Assembly (NCBI GenBank): GCA_023412275.1
Contig: JAEYNY010000099.1
Span: 62,001 to 126,000, forward strand
Reading direction: 5' to 3'
Origin: Bacillota bacterium
GTDB lineage: Bacteria > Bacillota > Clostridia > Acetivibrionales > DSM-1351
DNA length: 64,000 nucleotides
Below are positions 1 to 8,602 of this stretch, piece by piece. The notes beneath the pieces are model-generated. The model had not been told where the DNA came from. It was given only the letters and a program-made list of their open reading frames with translations, and did no database searches. A program made the translations under genes and the position numbers. Position 1 is the stretch's first letter. Every line of letters begins with the position of its first letter.

Positions 1-178
1 GCTGGCTTGTAATAAAGGAGTCTACAATATTTAGTCTTGCAAGTATCTCCCACTGTGCAAAAAACACCACAAGAATCACTAGTTGTGTTACAAGTACAGA
101 TACTTTCCGTCGCTTTTTGGATTTAAGATACTCAAGTCTTTCCTGAGACAAATTCGTTTCTTGTTTATGCTTAAACAT
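1..178 (-). CDS. ABC transporter permease, N-terminal part (SsuC/TauC type), cut by window edge
   Basis: Only the first 59 codons are present; the gene continues beyond base 1. The ATG at 178-176 overlaps the stop of the upstream ATPase gene (ATG TTT AA), a typical translational coupling. The visible protein has a basic N-terminus rich in K, R and E, then a hydrophobic stretch (VLVTQLVILVVFFAQWEI) that looks like the first transmembrane helix. Coupling to a nitrate/sulfonate/taurine-type ATPase makes a membrane permease of the same importer the natural reading. The substrate cannot be told from this fragment. Confidence 0.75.
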   Translation of the reverse strand, partial: MFKHKQETNLSQERLEYLKSKKRRKVSVLVTQLVILVVFFAQWEILARLNIVDSFITSQ

Positions 179-941
179 GTACATCCAGCTCCTTCCATAT
201 TAAATTGAAATAGTGTCTGAATTCGGGAGCTTCACGGCTGTTGAAGGGGGTTCTTACGTCATTGCAGGATAACGATATGTTGTGCTCACTTTTAATAGAT
301 GATGGCCTACCCGTAAGAACAAAAATTCTGTCAGCCATACTTATACTTTCAGCTATGTCGTGGGTAACCATAATTGCAGTTTTGTTTTCTTTCTTGATAA
401 TATAATATATATCCTCTGTTACTGCCAGTCTAGTCTGGTAATCCAAGGCAGAAAATGCTTCATCCAAAAGAAGTATTTCAGGCCTTAAAGCCAGAGTTCT
501 AATAAGAGCAGCACGCTGCCGCATCCCCCCTGACAACTGGGAGGGATATTTATCTTTAAATTCGCTGAGTCCATATGTATAAAGGAGATTATAAACATAA
601 TCCTTGTTTTCAGGGGTAAGGGCTTTTTTTATTTCAAGCCCCAGCATCACGTTCTCAAGTATAGTACTCCACTCAAAGAGAAAATCCTTTTGAAGCATAT
701 AACCTACCTGCTGCAAACATTCACCGTTACGGCCGCCATTTATAACAATTTTGCCGTAAGAGGGCTTTACAAGTCCCGCGATAATAGATAATAGCGTTGA
801 CTTGCCACATCCACTGGGCCCTACAATACAAATAAATTCGCCCTTTGATATATTTATACTGATGTCAGCAATGGCAGGGATTTCGCCATTTGGTGATTGA
901 TAATTCATTCCGATGTGCTTAATTTCAACTATGTAAGACAT
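171..941 (-). CDS. ABC transporter ATP-binding protein (SsuB/TauB/NrtD type)
   Basis: A 256-residue cytoplasmic ATPase that would power an importer together with the permease overlapping its 3' end. Walker A is GPSGCGKST, the Q-loop region reads VGYMLQKDFLFEW, the signature is LSGGMRQRAALIR and Walker B is ILLLDEAFSALD, followed by the H-loop VTHD. The FLFEW segment after the Q-loop fits the nitrate/sulfonate/taurine subfamily, which also covers riboflavin- and thiamine-precursor importers, so the substrate is open. I chose the ATG at 941 because GGGAGG lies 8 bases upstream; a longer reading from GTG at 950 would start inside that ribosome site. Confidence 0.88.
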   Translation of the reverse strand: MSYIVEIKHIGMNYQSPNGEIPAIADISINISKGEFICIVGPSGCGKSTLLSIIAGLVKPSYGKIVINGGRNGECLQQVGYMLQKDFLFEWSTILENVMLGLEIKKALTPENKDYVYNLLYTYGLSEFKDKYPSQLSGGMRQRAALIRTLALRPEILLLDEAFSALDYQTRLAVTEDIYYIIKKENKTAIMVTHDIAESISMADRIFVLTGRPSSIKSEHNISLSCNDVRTPFNSREAPEFRHYFNLIWKELDVHV

Positions 942-1038
942 AATAGACACCTCCCGCCACTTGTATTAATTTATATACAAACTCTTAATATAGTATATAG
1001 ACATAACACCTAAATGGTTAAAGAATTATTAAAATAAA

Positions 1039-1067
1039 AACGCATAGACCAAGAAGGTCTATGCGTT
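1039..1067 (-). terminator. Rho-independent terminator of the 1087-1605 gene
   Basis: Perfect 12-bp inverted repeat (AACGCATAGACC / GGTCTATGCGTT) with a 5-base loop. Read on the minus strand it follows the stop codon by about 20 bases and runs into a T-rich tail (revcomp of 1021-1040). Confidence 0.85.
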
Positions 1068-1086
1068 AAGGAGAAGCGGATGGATG

Positions 1087-1605
1087 TTAGCCCTCAACAG
1101 CTAATACACTTAATGTTGCATTCATAATTGATGCTCCCGGAGTTATATCAATTATAGAATTTGTAGAGAGTTGTACGGAATAAGTGTAGTTGCCGGGAGC
1201 CAGCATGGCATCAACAAATTGGAAACTGAAGGATTCTGCCTCCAATACTTCAACAAGTGTTGAAAACGTAAAGGTAGGGCCGACTTTAACGGCTGAACCA
1301 TCTTCAGAGGAACGCAAAATCTCAAAGTTGAAGGTTACGGAAACCCCTAAGGGCAGGTTAATAATACTTGTAAACTGAAGTAAATTAGTAGTTCTTCTCA
1401 GGCCGGTTGTGTCAATGGTAGTTGATACTACATTAATGGGATCGGCAAAAAGAGTGGTAATTACGGGCAATGGTCCAAGTCCTCCCGTATTTGCACTTAG
1501 TACAACATTGTTGTTTCTTGACCAGGATCCGGATGAACCTTCGTGTTCGTCTGACCCATTAGCATGATGAAAATAGTAGTAGTCACCATCTGGCATAAAA
1601 TTCAC
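1087..1605 (-). CDS. Hypothetical beta-rich protein, possibly DUF4489-like
   Basis: 172 residues, strong ribosome site AAAGGAG 8 bases before the ATG, own terminator, so it is very probably expressed as a single gene. No signal peptide or membrane helix. The N-terminus is polar (DGDYYYFHHANGSDEHEG), the rest alternates hydrophobic and small residues in a beta-sandwich-like pattern (GVSVTFNFEIL, KVGPTFTFSTL, NYTYSVQLST). This layout is reminiscent of the clostridial DUF4489 proteins of unknown role, but I cannot confirm the family by eye. It could also be a spore-surface or exosporium-like protein. Function unknown. Confidence 0.65.
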   Translation of the reverse strand: MNFMPDGDYYYFHHANGSDEHEGSSGSWSRNNNVVLSANTGGLGPLPVITTLFADPINVVSTTIDTTGLRRTTNLLQFTSIINLPLGVSVTFNFEILRSSEDGSAVKVGPTFTFSTLVEVLEAESFSFQFVDAMLAPGNYTYSVQLSTNSIIDITPGASIMNATLSVLAVEG

Positions 1606-1702
1606 TCCTTTTAATATTCAAAGGTTTACATAATCCTTTGTAATATATAATATTAAATAAAATTACAAAAGGTTACATAATTAGGAGTAAAGTGTGCCTA
1701 AA

Positions 1703-1734
1703 AAAACAGAAAATCTCTATTGATTTTCTGTTTT
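1703..1734 (-). terminator. Hairpin terminator overlapping the end of the SemiSWEET-like gene
   Basis: 13-bp inverted repeat (AAAACAGAAAATC / GATTTTCTGTTTT) with a 6-base loop. The stop codon of the minus-strand gene (1719-1717) lies in the loop, so the last codons form one arm. Confidence 0.6.
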
Positions 1735-1986
1735 CTCAATTTTTTTATTCCTGTAGTATAGACAAATATCTGTAGACACCATAACAAGGTTGATTATGTA
1801 CAATATCATAACAATATCTCTTTGGTACAAAATCTTGTTTGTTATACCGCACAAATAGCCGAATACCAAAATGAACAGGAAGGCAACACTTTTTCCGGCT
1901 GTCTTCCTGGATTTATAAGACCTATATATCTGCGCAGGCCATGCAGCACCGAAACTCAAAAGCATTAGTGCTTCAAAAATACTCAT
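1717..1986 (-). CDS. PQ-loop / SemiSWEET-like small membrane protein
   Basis: 89 residues with three predicted membrane helices (about residues 5-20, 34-50 and 56-76). The segment AAWPAQIYRSYKSRKTAGKS after helix 1 has the P-Q-x(n)-K/R-T pattern of PQ-loop repeats, followed by S-V-A-F-L at the head of helix 2. Bacterial SemiSWEETs are three-helix half-transporters that dimerise and carry sugars; the length fits that family. Ribosome site AGGAG lies about 10 bases before the ATG. The substrate cannot be told, and some family members are of unknown function. Confidence 0.7.
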   Translation of the reverse strand: MSIFEALMLLSFGAAWPAQIYRSYKSRKTAGKSVAFLFILVFGYLCGITNKILYQRDIVMILYIINLVMVSTDICLYYRNKKIEKTENQ

Positions 1987-2062
1987 ATGTGATTAATCTC
2001 CTGATTCTTTAAAATGTGGTGTTGCCTTGATAATTATACACCACTGGAGAAAAAATGGGTAT

Positions 2063-2959
2063 TTAAGGGCAGAATTTTTTAAAGAAACTTTCAGTAGAAA
2101 CTCCGTGGGGGCGGTTTTTTCTCTTTAAGCCGTAAAGAATGTCTTTTTTATTTTTGTTAATGATATTAACACCTTCAGAACAAGACAAAGTTGCCTTAAA
2201 GCCCATTTCCTTTAATATAGGTACTGAATCGCTACACATATAACCAAAGGGATATGTAAAGGTATTCGGCTCGATACCCGCAGATTCTTTAAGTTTTTGC
2301 TGAAGGAGTCCTACGTCTGAGTATAAAAGGTTCTTGTAGGCTTCAATGGATTCGCCTCGATTCTTTTTTGCTCCATACCTCCTTTTTCCGTATTTGTGAA
2401 GATTATATGTGTGATTTTGTATTTCATAGATACCTGAGTCACTCATATTTTTAATTTGTTCCCATGTTACATAGGAATACTGAACATTGTTTTCCGGTAT
2501 TTTGGTAGATGCTTCAGTAAACTCTCCTACCACGGATATAACTCCTTTCATATCATAGTTTTTGAGAATAGGAGTTGCATATATATAATTATTATAATAT
2601 CCGTCATCAAAGGTCAGCATAACAGGCTTAGACGGAAGTTCCCCGTCATTATATACATAGTTTATAAGGTCCGTCATTGTAATTGAAGTATACCCACGGT
2701 CTTTTAAATATTTGATATCGTTTTCCAGTTCTGTAGGGGTAATCACAAATTTACCCAAGTCCTTGGATTTTGGAACTGTCCCATGGTACATTACTATAGG
2801 TACTCTGATTCCATTTTCTTTTCCCAGACTTTCAAGTGCATCGTCAAAAACACTGGTTGTAGCAGACAAGATAAGAGCCAAAGGCAGTATCAGAATTAGA
2901 ATTACAGCAATAACAAGTAAAATATATTTAATTAGTTTTTTATTAAACACTTCATACAT
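2063..2959 (-). CDS. Membrane-anchored polysaccharide deacetylase (NodB-type)
   Basis: 298 residues: an N-terminal membrane anchor (about residues 10-33), then a carbohydrate esterase 4 domain. Visible motifs are IVMYHG (entry strand), MLTFDDGYYNN (motif 1 with the D-D pair), NHTYNLH (motif 2, metal H-x3-H) and FTYPFGYM (motif 3). Enzymes of this family remove acetyl groups from peptidoglycan or other N-acetylated glycans at the cell surface. Motif 3 has F-G-Y where many enzymes have P-Y-G, so activity is likely but not certain. It lies 28 bases after the M23 peptidase gene, with GGAGG before its ATG; the two were probably cotranscribed for cell-wall work. Confidence 0.85.
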   Translation of the reverse strand: MYEVFNKKLIKYILLVIAVILILILPLALILSATTSVFDDALESLGKENGIRVPIVMYHGTVPKSKDLGKFVITPTELENDIKYLKDRGYTSITMTDLINYVYNDGELPSKPVMLTFDDGYYNNYIYATPILKNYDMKGVISVVGEFTEASTKIPENNVQYSYVTWEQIKNMSDSGIYEIQNHTYNLHKYGKRRYGAKKNRGESIEAYKNLLYSDVGLLQQKLKESAGIEPNTFTYPFGYMCSDSVPILKEMGFKATLSCSEGVNIINKNKKDILYGLKRKNRPHGVSTESFFKKFCP

Positions 2960-2987
2960 AACAAAGCCTCCAATTTATATAATAATT

Positions 2988-4025
2988 TTAAAAATGATAG
3001 TTCATATTCGGTTCAATAATGTCGTAAGTACGGTAAAAATCACGGGTTTCTTCGTCCTTTGTAACTGCTGAACGATTCTTTTGAAGAAGGTTTATAATAT
3101 TATAAACATCAATCCAGATTTCATTATTGCTTTCTTTCTGAGATTCATCAAAAATAAGCTGCATACCAAAGTGAAGATGAGGTGTGGTAATGTTGTTAAC
3201 GTTTTCACGTGTGCTGTAGCCAGTCATCCCAAGGTATCCTATAACATCTCCGGCCTTCACAATCTTACCTTCATAAAGGTCTGCATGAAATGGTCTGTCT
3301 TTTCTTAAATGGGCGTAGTAATAGTATCTTTTCTGGTCAAAGCTTCGGATGCCTATTCTCCAGCCTCCGTACATATTCCAGCCCATTACCTCCACAATAC
3401 CGGATTCCACCGCCATAATAGGAGTTCCTATAGAACCCATGAGGTCGTTGCCCAAGTGTTTTCTGGAAAAGCCGAAAGAACGGCTACTTCCAAAATCTTC
3501 GTAATGGCTGAAGCTGTAACCTCTGGCGATAGGAGAAAAGACCTTTAAACCGTACTTCTTCTGCCATATGGTTTTTTCGCTGTTATCAGGGTCTTTTACC
3601 TGAATGTCGTATTCACCGACAAAGTTACCTAGAATAGCATCATAAGCCTGATAAAAATAGTTATAATGCTTCATATTTTCAGTGAGCTTTTCCATTGTCT
3701 GCCCCTGATTCAACTTGTCGGCAAGCTCATCTAAATCCTTTGCTTTATATTTTTTAAAGTTTCCACCGTATTTAGTAGCAATATATGCCAGCATTTCAAC
3801 CCAGTGAAGCTGAACTGGTTTCTCATGGGATTTTACATCCATGCTTAGTGCCTTCTCCATCGCTTCGTAGGGTACATTATATTCCACCCATTTTATATAG
3901 CCCTCGTTACTCACCGATAACACCTGACCTGTATTATCCCTCAATAATATTGCAGTTGAACCGGCAAGGATACAAACTATTAAACCGAAACACATTACTA
4001 TTTTAAAGAACTTGGTTCTAGCCAA
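2988..4025 (-). CDS. Secreted or membrane-anchored M23 (LytM-type) metallopeptidase
   Basis: 345 residues. An N-terminal hydrophobic segment (about 8-27) serves as signal or anchor, followed by a helical region and a C-terminal M23 domain (about 175-310). Zinc motifs are HLGNDLMG (H-x3-D) and PHLHFGM (H-L-H), with the usual GTPIMAVESGIV and GDVIGYLGMTG strands between them, so the domain looks catalytically complete. Such enzymes cut peptidoglycan cross-bridges. Translation starts at TTG (4025) with GAGGTG about 9 bases upstream. It is first in a two-gene unit with the deacetylase; both act on cell wall, perhaps in sporulation or division (inferred). Confidence 0.85.
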   Translation of the reverse strand: MARTKFFKIVMCFGLIVCILAGSTAILLRDNTGQVLSVSNEGYIKWVEYNVPYEAMEKALSMDVKSHEKPVQLHWVEMLAYIATKYGGNFKKYKAKDLDELADKLNQGQTMEKLTENMKHYNYFYQAYDAILGNFVGEYDIQVKDPDNSEKTIWQKKYGLKVFSPIARGYSFSHYEDFGSSRSFGFSRKHLGNDLMGSIGTPIMAVESGIVEVMGWNMYGGWRIGIRSFDQKRYYYYAHLRKDRPFHADLYEGKIVKAGDVIGYLGMTGYSTRENVNNITTPHLHFGMQLIFDESQKESNNEIWIDVYNIINLLQKNRSAVTKDEETRDFYRTYDIIEPNMNYHF

Positions 4026-4120
4026 ATAAAGTCACCTCTTAACCGTTTAATGAAAGACAAGTATCTACTATTTAAATCTATGCAGTACAAACCCAACATA
4101 TCCTAGCAATTTATATCCAG

Positions 4121-4170
4121 TTAATAAATTCCAATAAATTTATTAACTTATTACTTTACTTTAATAAAGT
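4121..4170. promoter_or_regulatory. Palindromes in the divergent intergenic region upstream of the amino-acid binding protein
   Basis: Two inverted repeats: TTAATAAATT (4121-4130) with AATTTATTAA (4137-4146), and ACTTTAATAAAGT (4158-4170). They lie between the divergent M23 and binding-protein genes. The AT-richness makes chance occurrence possible; they could be operators for either gene. Confidence 0.35.
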
Positions 4171-4258
4171 TATGAAGTAAAATAATATGTAGAAGAAAGA
4201 CGAAATAGAGAGAAAAAGAAAAAAGTAAAACATTATTTTATTTGAAGGGATTGGTTTT

Positions 4259-5131
4259 GTGAAAAAAGGTAGGATAATCAAGGCTTTGGCCAGCGTTATG
4301 GCATTGACATTTTTAGTTGCAGGTTGCGGGGTTCAGGGAGAAGCTTCAAAAAGTTCAAGTACAGCAAGTGAAAGCATAGCTGCTTCAAGCACTGCTGCGG
4401 CTGTAGATCAGTCATGGGACAAGGTCAAGGAAAAGGGTGAGCTTGTACTGGGCTTGGATGAGAATTTTCCTCCTATGGGATTCAGAGATGAAAACAATAA
4501 TATAGTAGGGTATGACATAGATCTTGCAAAGGAAGTTGCCTCACGTTTAGGTGTTAAACTTACACTTCAACCTATTAACTGGGATTCAAAGGATCAGGAA
4601 TTGAAAACCGGAAACATTGATTGTATATGGAACGGTTTTTCCATTAACGAAGAAAGAAAACAAAATATACTGTTTTCAGATCCTTACATGAAAAACAATC
4701 AGGTAGTTGTTGTAACGGCTGATTCAAAGTTCAAAACTCTGGCAGACCTGAAAGGAAAGTCAGTTTCGCTACAGGCACAATCAAGTGCTGCTGATGCAAT
4801 AGACAAAAATACTGATTTCAAAAAATCACTAAAAGAAGTAGTAGAACTCAAGGACAACACACTATGTCTTATGGACCTTAAAACAGGCAATACCGATGGT
4901 GTTGTTATGGATGAGATAGTAGCGAGATATCAGATTAAGATGAATAGTGAAAAATACAGGATATTGGATGAATCGCTGGCTGCTGAGGAGTATGGAGTTG
5001 GTTTCAGAAAAGCTGACGTTCAATTGATGACAAAAGTAAATGATACCCTAAAGGCAATGGCTAAAGATGGTAAGATTACTGAAATATCAAACAAATGGTT
5101 TGGCAAGGATATATCTATCATAGAAAAATAA
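4259..5131 (+). CDS. Amino-acid ABC transporter substrate-binding lipoprotein
   Basis: 290 residues. GTG start with GAAGGGA 8 bases upstream. Signal peptide of type II with lipobox LVAGCG (Cys23), then a Ser/Ala-rich linker to about residue 50. The rest is a family 3 (polar amino acid) periplasmic-type binding fold: KGELVLGLDENFPPMGFRDE, VGYDIDLAKEVASRLG, GNIDCIWNGFSI, RKQNILFSDPYM and EYGVGFRK. In a Gram-positive cell it is tethered outside the membrane and delivers an amino acid (cystine, glutamine and arginine types look alike) to the permease downstream. A terminator separates it from the permease, which would make it the most abundant subunit. Confidence 0.9.
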   Translation: MKKGRIIKALASVMALTFLVAGCGVQGEASKSSSTASESIAASSTAAAVDQSWDKVKEKGELVLGLDENFPPMGFRDENNNIVGYDIDLAKEVASRLGVKLTLQPINWDSKDQELKTGNIDCIWNGFSINEERKQNILFSDPYMKNNQVVVVTADSKFKTLADLKGKSVSLQAQSSAADAIDKNTDFKKSLKEVVELKDNTLCLMDLKTGNTDGVVMDEIVARYQIKMNSEKYRILDESLAAEEYGVGFRKADVQLMTKVNDTLKAMAKDGKITEISNKWFGKDISIIEK

Positions 5132-5178
5132 TTTAACGCTTAAAAGAAAAATTGATCATATTCGTAAACTTCAAAAAA

Positions 5179-5214
5179 AGGGCTGATATAATATATATAT
5201 CGGCCCTGTTTTTA
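5179..5214 (+). terminator. Terminator between binding protein and permease
   Basis: Arms AGGGCTGATA (5179-5188) and TATCGGCCCT (5198-5207) pair with one G:U, followed by GTTTTTAG. It lies inside what would otherwise be one operon, so it probably attenuates permease/ATPase expression relative to the binding protein. Confidence 0.7.
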
Positions 5215-5341
5215 GGTGATAAATTGAAAAATGACAGTAAATAATGCAATATAAATGTAGAAAATTGCTCTATTGTAATATAAAATAGATAAGCACGGGT
5301 ATAAGGCCCGGCTTAGTTAAAGACGGAGAGGGGAATTATCA

Positions 5342-5974
5342 GTGAAGCTGGTATTGTTGTTATTGAAGGGAATGGTAGTTTCTTTGCAAATATTTGCACT
5401 AACGCTTATTTTTGCAATACCATTAGGACTTATTATATCCTTTGGTAGAAGGTCAAAAAACATAATTATTAGCGGGATTACAAGTTTTTATATCTCAATA
5501 ATGAGAGGAACGCCATTAATACTGCAACTACTGGTTGTTTATTTTGCACCGTCCTATCTTTTCGATGCTAAGGTGGGGAGATTTACTGCTGCTGTTATTG
5601 CATTTGTACTTAACTATGCGGCTTATTTTGCTGAAATATTCAGAGGCGGAATAGAGTCTATTCCTAAAGGACAGTATGAAGCAGGAGAAGTTCTAGGATT
5701 TACAAAACTACAGGTGTTTTTTAAGATAATTCTGCCACAGGTTGTCAAGAGGGTATTGCCCCCTATCAGCAATGAAGTAATAACCCTTGTTAAGGATACT
5801 GCGCTTGTTTCAACAATCGCTGTAAAAGAAATGTTCGGAGTTGCTCAAAATGCTTCCAGCACGGTATCCTCGATACAGCCCTTGTTTGTAGCCGGAGTCT
5901 TCTATTATGTAATGAATCTTATTGTGGCTCAGGCGTTTTCATTTGCAGAGAAAAAACTTAATTACTATAGATAG
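5342..5974 (+). CDS. Amino-acid ABC transporter permease (HisM/GlnP type)
   Basis: 210 residues, five predicted membrane helices, GTG start with GGAGAGGGG upstream. The coupling (EAA) loop reads EAGEVLGFTKLQVFFKIILPQ at about residues 112-132, typical of the polar amino-acid permeases that dimerise and contact the ATPase. It is followed after 29 bases by the ATPase gene and preceded by the cognate binding protein, so all three parts of one importer are present. Confidence 0.9.
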   Translation: MKLVLLLLKGMVVSLQIFALTLIFAIPLGLIISFGRRSKNIIISGITSFYISIMRGTPLILQLLVVYFAPSYLFDAKVGRFTAAVIAFVLNYAAYFAEIFRGGIESIPKGQYEAGEVLGFTKLQVFFKIILPQVVKRVLPPISNEVITLVKDTALVSTIAVKEMFGVAQNASSTVSSIQPLFVAGVFYYVMNLIVAQAFSFAEKKLNYYR

Positions 5975-6003
5975 GTAAAAAGGGATTTATCCGGAGGTAA
6001 TAT

Positions 6004-6765
6004 ATGGAAATGATAAAAGCAACAGATATATATAAAAGCTTTGATGGCAACGTCGTACTTTCAGGAATCTCATTTGAGGTTAACAAAGGCGAAGTTGTTG
6101 CAGTAATAGGCCCATCGGGTTCTGGAAAGAGTACACTGCTCAGATGTATTAATCTTTTAGAAAAAGTAGATATGGGCTCAATTACCGTAGAGGATGACAT
6201 AATGGTTTCTACCAATGCACAAGGCAGAGCTGTCTATGCAGACAAAAAGAAACTGAGGGAGATACGTTTAAAAATAGGTCTGGTATTTCAGAGCTTCAAT
6301 CTTTTTCCGCATTATAGTGTTTTGGATAACATTATGGCAGCTCCTATAAGCGTTGCGGGGGTGAGCAAGTCAGAGGCTAAAAAAACAGCCATGGAGCTCC
6401 TTGTAAAAATGGGCCTTGAAGATAAAGCAAATGCGTATCCATGCAATCTGTCAGGAGGCCAGTGTCAGAGAGTAGCTATAGCGAGGGCACTTGCACTCAA
6501 ACCCGATGTTCTGTTTTTTGATGAGCCAACGTCTGCACTTGACCCCCAGCTCACAAACGAGGTGCTCAAAGTTATCAGACAGCTTGCTGAAGAACATATG
6601 ACAATGGTGGTTGTAACTCATGAAATGAATTTCGCACGGGAAGTTGCAGACAGAGTTATATTTATGGATGGTGGCATTATTGTAGAAGAAGGCAAGCCGG
6701 AGGACATTTTTACAAATCCCAAAAAGGAAAGAACAAGAGCATTTATAAGAGGTTTCATCGGATAA
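6004..6765 (+). CDS. Amino-acid ABC transporter ATP-binding protein (GlnQ/HisP type)
   Basis: 253 residues. Walker [11 protein letters not shown]-loop [18 protein letters not shown], signature [15 protein letters not shown], Walker [15 protein letters not shown]-loop [12 protein letters not shown]. The FNLFPH after the Q-loop and the [11 protein letters not shown] sequence are typical of polar amino-acid importers. The CQR in the signature (usually QQR) is a small deviation. It closes the transporter operon and is followed by a terminator. Confidence 0.92.
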   Translation: MEMIKATDIYKSFDGNVVLSGISFEVNKGEVVAVIGPSGSGKSTLLRCINLLEKVDMGSITVEDDIMVSTNAQGRAVYADKKKLREIRLKIGLVFQSFNLFPHYSVLDNIMAAPISVAGVSKSEAKKTAMELLVKMGLEDKANAYPCNLSGGQCQRVAIARALALKPDVLFFDEPTSALDPQLTNEVLKVIRQLAEEHMTMVVVTHEMNFAREVADRVIFMDGGIIVEEGKPEDIFTNPKKERTRAFIRGFIG

Positions 6766-6783
6766 AAGCTGTAAATTTGTGTT

Positions 6784-6822
6784 AAGCAGTTGCACATTCA
6801 AAAAAGTGTAACTGCTTTTTTA
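6784..6822 (+). terminator. Terminator of the amino-acid ABC operon
   Basis: Arms AAGCAGTTGCAC and GTGTAACTGCTT (one G:U) around a 10-base loop, then a T-run. Confidence 0.85.
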
Positions 6823-6886
6823 GCGGATAAAAAGCCATCATTTTAAGTACATGTTGTATATTTATGCAAAAAAACGTTAGATTTTA

Positions 6887-6915
6887 TTGACACTGATAAT
6901 ATAATATGATATACA
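6887..6915 (+). promoter_or_regulatory. Sigma-A-type promoter of the HTH-cupin/potABCD operon
   Basis: TTGACA (6887-6892), 17-base spacer, TATACA (6910-6915). Confidence 0.7.
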
Positions 6916-6934
6916 TTTATTTGTTGTTTAATTG

Positions 6935-6955
6935 AAGTAAACAAAAAGTTTACTT
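6935..6955. promoter_or_regulatory. Palindromic operator candidate for the HTH-cupin regulator
   Basis: Perfect 8-bp inverted repeat AAGTAAAC / GTTTACTT with a 5-base A spacer, placed just downstream of the promoter and 21 bases before the regulator start. The position suits repression by the gene it precedes. Confidence 0.5.
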
Positions 6956-6975
6956 ATGCTAAATGAGGAACGTCA

Positions 6976-7515
6976 ATGAAAATCGGTGAAAAAATAAAAC
7001 AGCTAAGAGTTAAAAATGGTCTTACACAAGAAGAACTTGCAGGAAGGTGCGAATTGTCAAAAGGCTTTATATCGCAGTTGGAGAGGGATCTAACTTCTCC
7101 GTCCATTGCAACCCTGATGGACATTCTGGAATCACTGGGAACCAATATAAAGGACTTCTTCAATGAATCTGTCAACGAAAAGGTTGTTTTTAAAAAAGAT
7201 GACGTTTTTACTAAAGAAGACAAAGATTCGGGTTACGTGATTCACTGGCTTGTTTCAAATGCCCAGAAGAACGCAATGGAGCCTATTCTTATAAATTTGG
7301 ACCCGGGAGGCAGTTCAGAGCTTGACAACCCCCACGATGGTGAGGAATTTGGGTATGTTGTCAGCGGAGGTATAACTGTTTATCTGGGTACACAGAAGTA
7401 CAAGGTAAAAAAAGGCGAAAGTTTCTACTTTAAACCTGTCACAACCCATAAAATAGTTAATTCAGCCAAGAGTCAGTCTGTTATTTTATGGGTATCATCA
7501 CCGCCTAGTTTTTAA
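6976..7515 (+). CDS. HTH-cupin transcriptional regulator (PuuR-like) of the polyamine operon
   Basis: 179 residues: an XRE-type helix-turn-helix (about 1-60, with LTQEELAGRCELSKGFISQLE) and a C-terminal cupin barrel (about 100-175; DPGGSSELDNPHDGEEFGYVVSGG, GESFYFKPVTTHKIVN). Proteins with this layout sense small molecules; the PuuR branch responds to polyamines. It sits 38 bases upstream of potA and heads the same transcription unit, so control of spermidine/putrescine uptake is the likely job. The perfect palindrome at 6935-6955 may be its own operator. The ligand is inferred from context only. Confidence 0.85.
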   Translation: MKIGEKIKQLRVKNGLTQEELAGRCELSKGFISQLERDLTSPSIATLMDILESLGTNIKDFFNESVNEKVVFKKDDVFTKEDKDSGYVIHWLVSNAQKNAMEPILINLDPGGSSELDNPHDGEEFGYVVSGGITVYLGTQKYKVKKGESFYFKPVTTHKIVNSAKSQSVILWVSSPPSF

Positions 7516-7553
7516 AAGAGAAGCTAAACAGTAACAATTGTTGAAGGAAAAGA

Positions 7554-8600
7554 ATGAGCGAAAATCAACCAATTATATTACTACAGGATGTTAAAAAGAG
7601 TTTTGATGATAGTCAGGTTCTAAACAATATCAATTTATACATACTAAAAAATGAGTTCATTACCTTTCTGGGGCCTAGTGGCTGCGGAAAGACAACCACT
7701 CTTAGAATAATAGGCGGGTTTGAAAAGCCTGATAGCGGAGATGTTTTTTTTGAAGGCAAAAGGATAAATGATCTTCCTCCATATCAAAGAAAGGTCAACA
7801 CTGTCTTTCAGAAGTATGCACTTTTTCCCCACATGAATGTATATGAAAATATAGCATTTGGCCTGAAAATAAAAAAATTGGACAAAGCCACAATAAATAA
7901 AAAAGTAGATGAAATGCTGGAGCTTGTAAACCTTAAAGGCTTTCAGAAGAGGTCGGTGGATTCCTTGTCAGGGGGACAGCAGCAGAGAGTTGCAATTGCA
8001 AGGGCCCTTGTAAACCAGCCCGAGGTTTTGTTGCTTGACGAGCCTCTTGGAGCGTTGGATTTAAAACTTCGCAAGGAGATGCAAATAGAGCTGAAAAACA
8101 TACATAAACAGACAGGTATAACCTTTGTCTACGTTACTCATGACCAGGAAGAAGCCCTTACAATGTCTGACACAATAGTAGTTATGAACGCGGGCAGTAT
8201 ACAGCAGATAGGCACTCCTCAAATGATTTACAACGAGCCTAAGAATGCATTTGTAGCTGATTTTATAGGCGAGAGTAATATCGTAAAAGGAAAGATGATA
8301 AAGGATTTTACAGTTGAATTTGCAAATAGGGTCTTTGAGTGTCTTGACAAAGGCTTTTCAGAGAATGAAGAAATAGATGCAGTAGTACGACCTGAAGATA
8401 TCAAGCTTGTCAGTGAAGATAAAGGAATGATATCGGGCAGGGTAAAGTCAGTTACCTTTAAAGGAGTTCATTATGAAATGCTGGTAGAAGGACAGGACTA
8501 TGTCTGGACAATCCACAGTACTCAGATGGTAGAGACCGGTTCAAGAGTAGGTATGGTAATGAATCCCAATGATATTCATATTATGAAAAGGATGGGCTGA
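7554..8600 (+). CDS. potA: Spermidine/putrescine ABC transporter ATP-binding protein
   Basis: 348 residues. ATPase domain with Walker [11 protein letters not shown]-loop [18 protein letters not shown], signature [15 protein letters not shown], Walker [13 protein letters not shown] and H-loop [10 protein letters not shown], followed by a C-terminal TOBE-type regulatory domain (about 240-345; [28 protein letters not shown]). The order potA-potB-potC-potD and the length are those of the polyamine importer. It energises import of spermidine or putrescine. The next gene starts 2 bases after its stop. Confidence 0.93.
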   Translation: MSENQPIILLQDVKKSFDDSQVLNNINLYILKNEFITFLGPSGCGKTTTLRIIGGFEKPDSGDVFFEGKRINDLPPYQRKVNTVFQKYALFPHMNVYENIAFGLKIKKLDKATINKKVDEMLELVNLKGFQKRSVDSLSGGQQQRVAIARALVNQPEVLLLDEPLGALDLKLRKEMQIELKNIHKQTGITFVYVTHDQEEALTMSDTIVVMNAGSIQQIGTPQMIYNEPKNAFVADFIGESNIVKGKMIKDFTVEFANRVFECLDKGFSENEEIDAVVRPEDIKLVSEDKGMISGRVKSVTFKGVHYEMLVEGQDYVWTIHSTQMVETGSRVGMVMNPNDIHIMKRMG

Positions 8601-8602
8601 TA

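Noticed and set aside
942..950. GTG start for the SsuB-type ATPase
   Set aside because: It falls within the GGGAGGTG ribosome site that properly serves the ATG at 941.
5132..5341. T-box or other amino-acid riboswitch before the permease
   Set aside because: No T-box sequence or other leader I know is visible; only a simple terminator.
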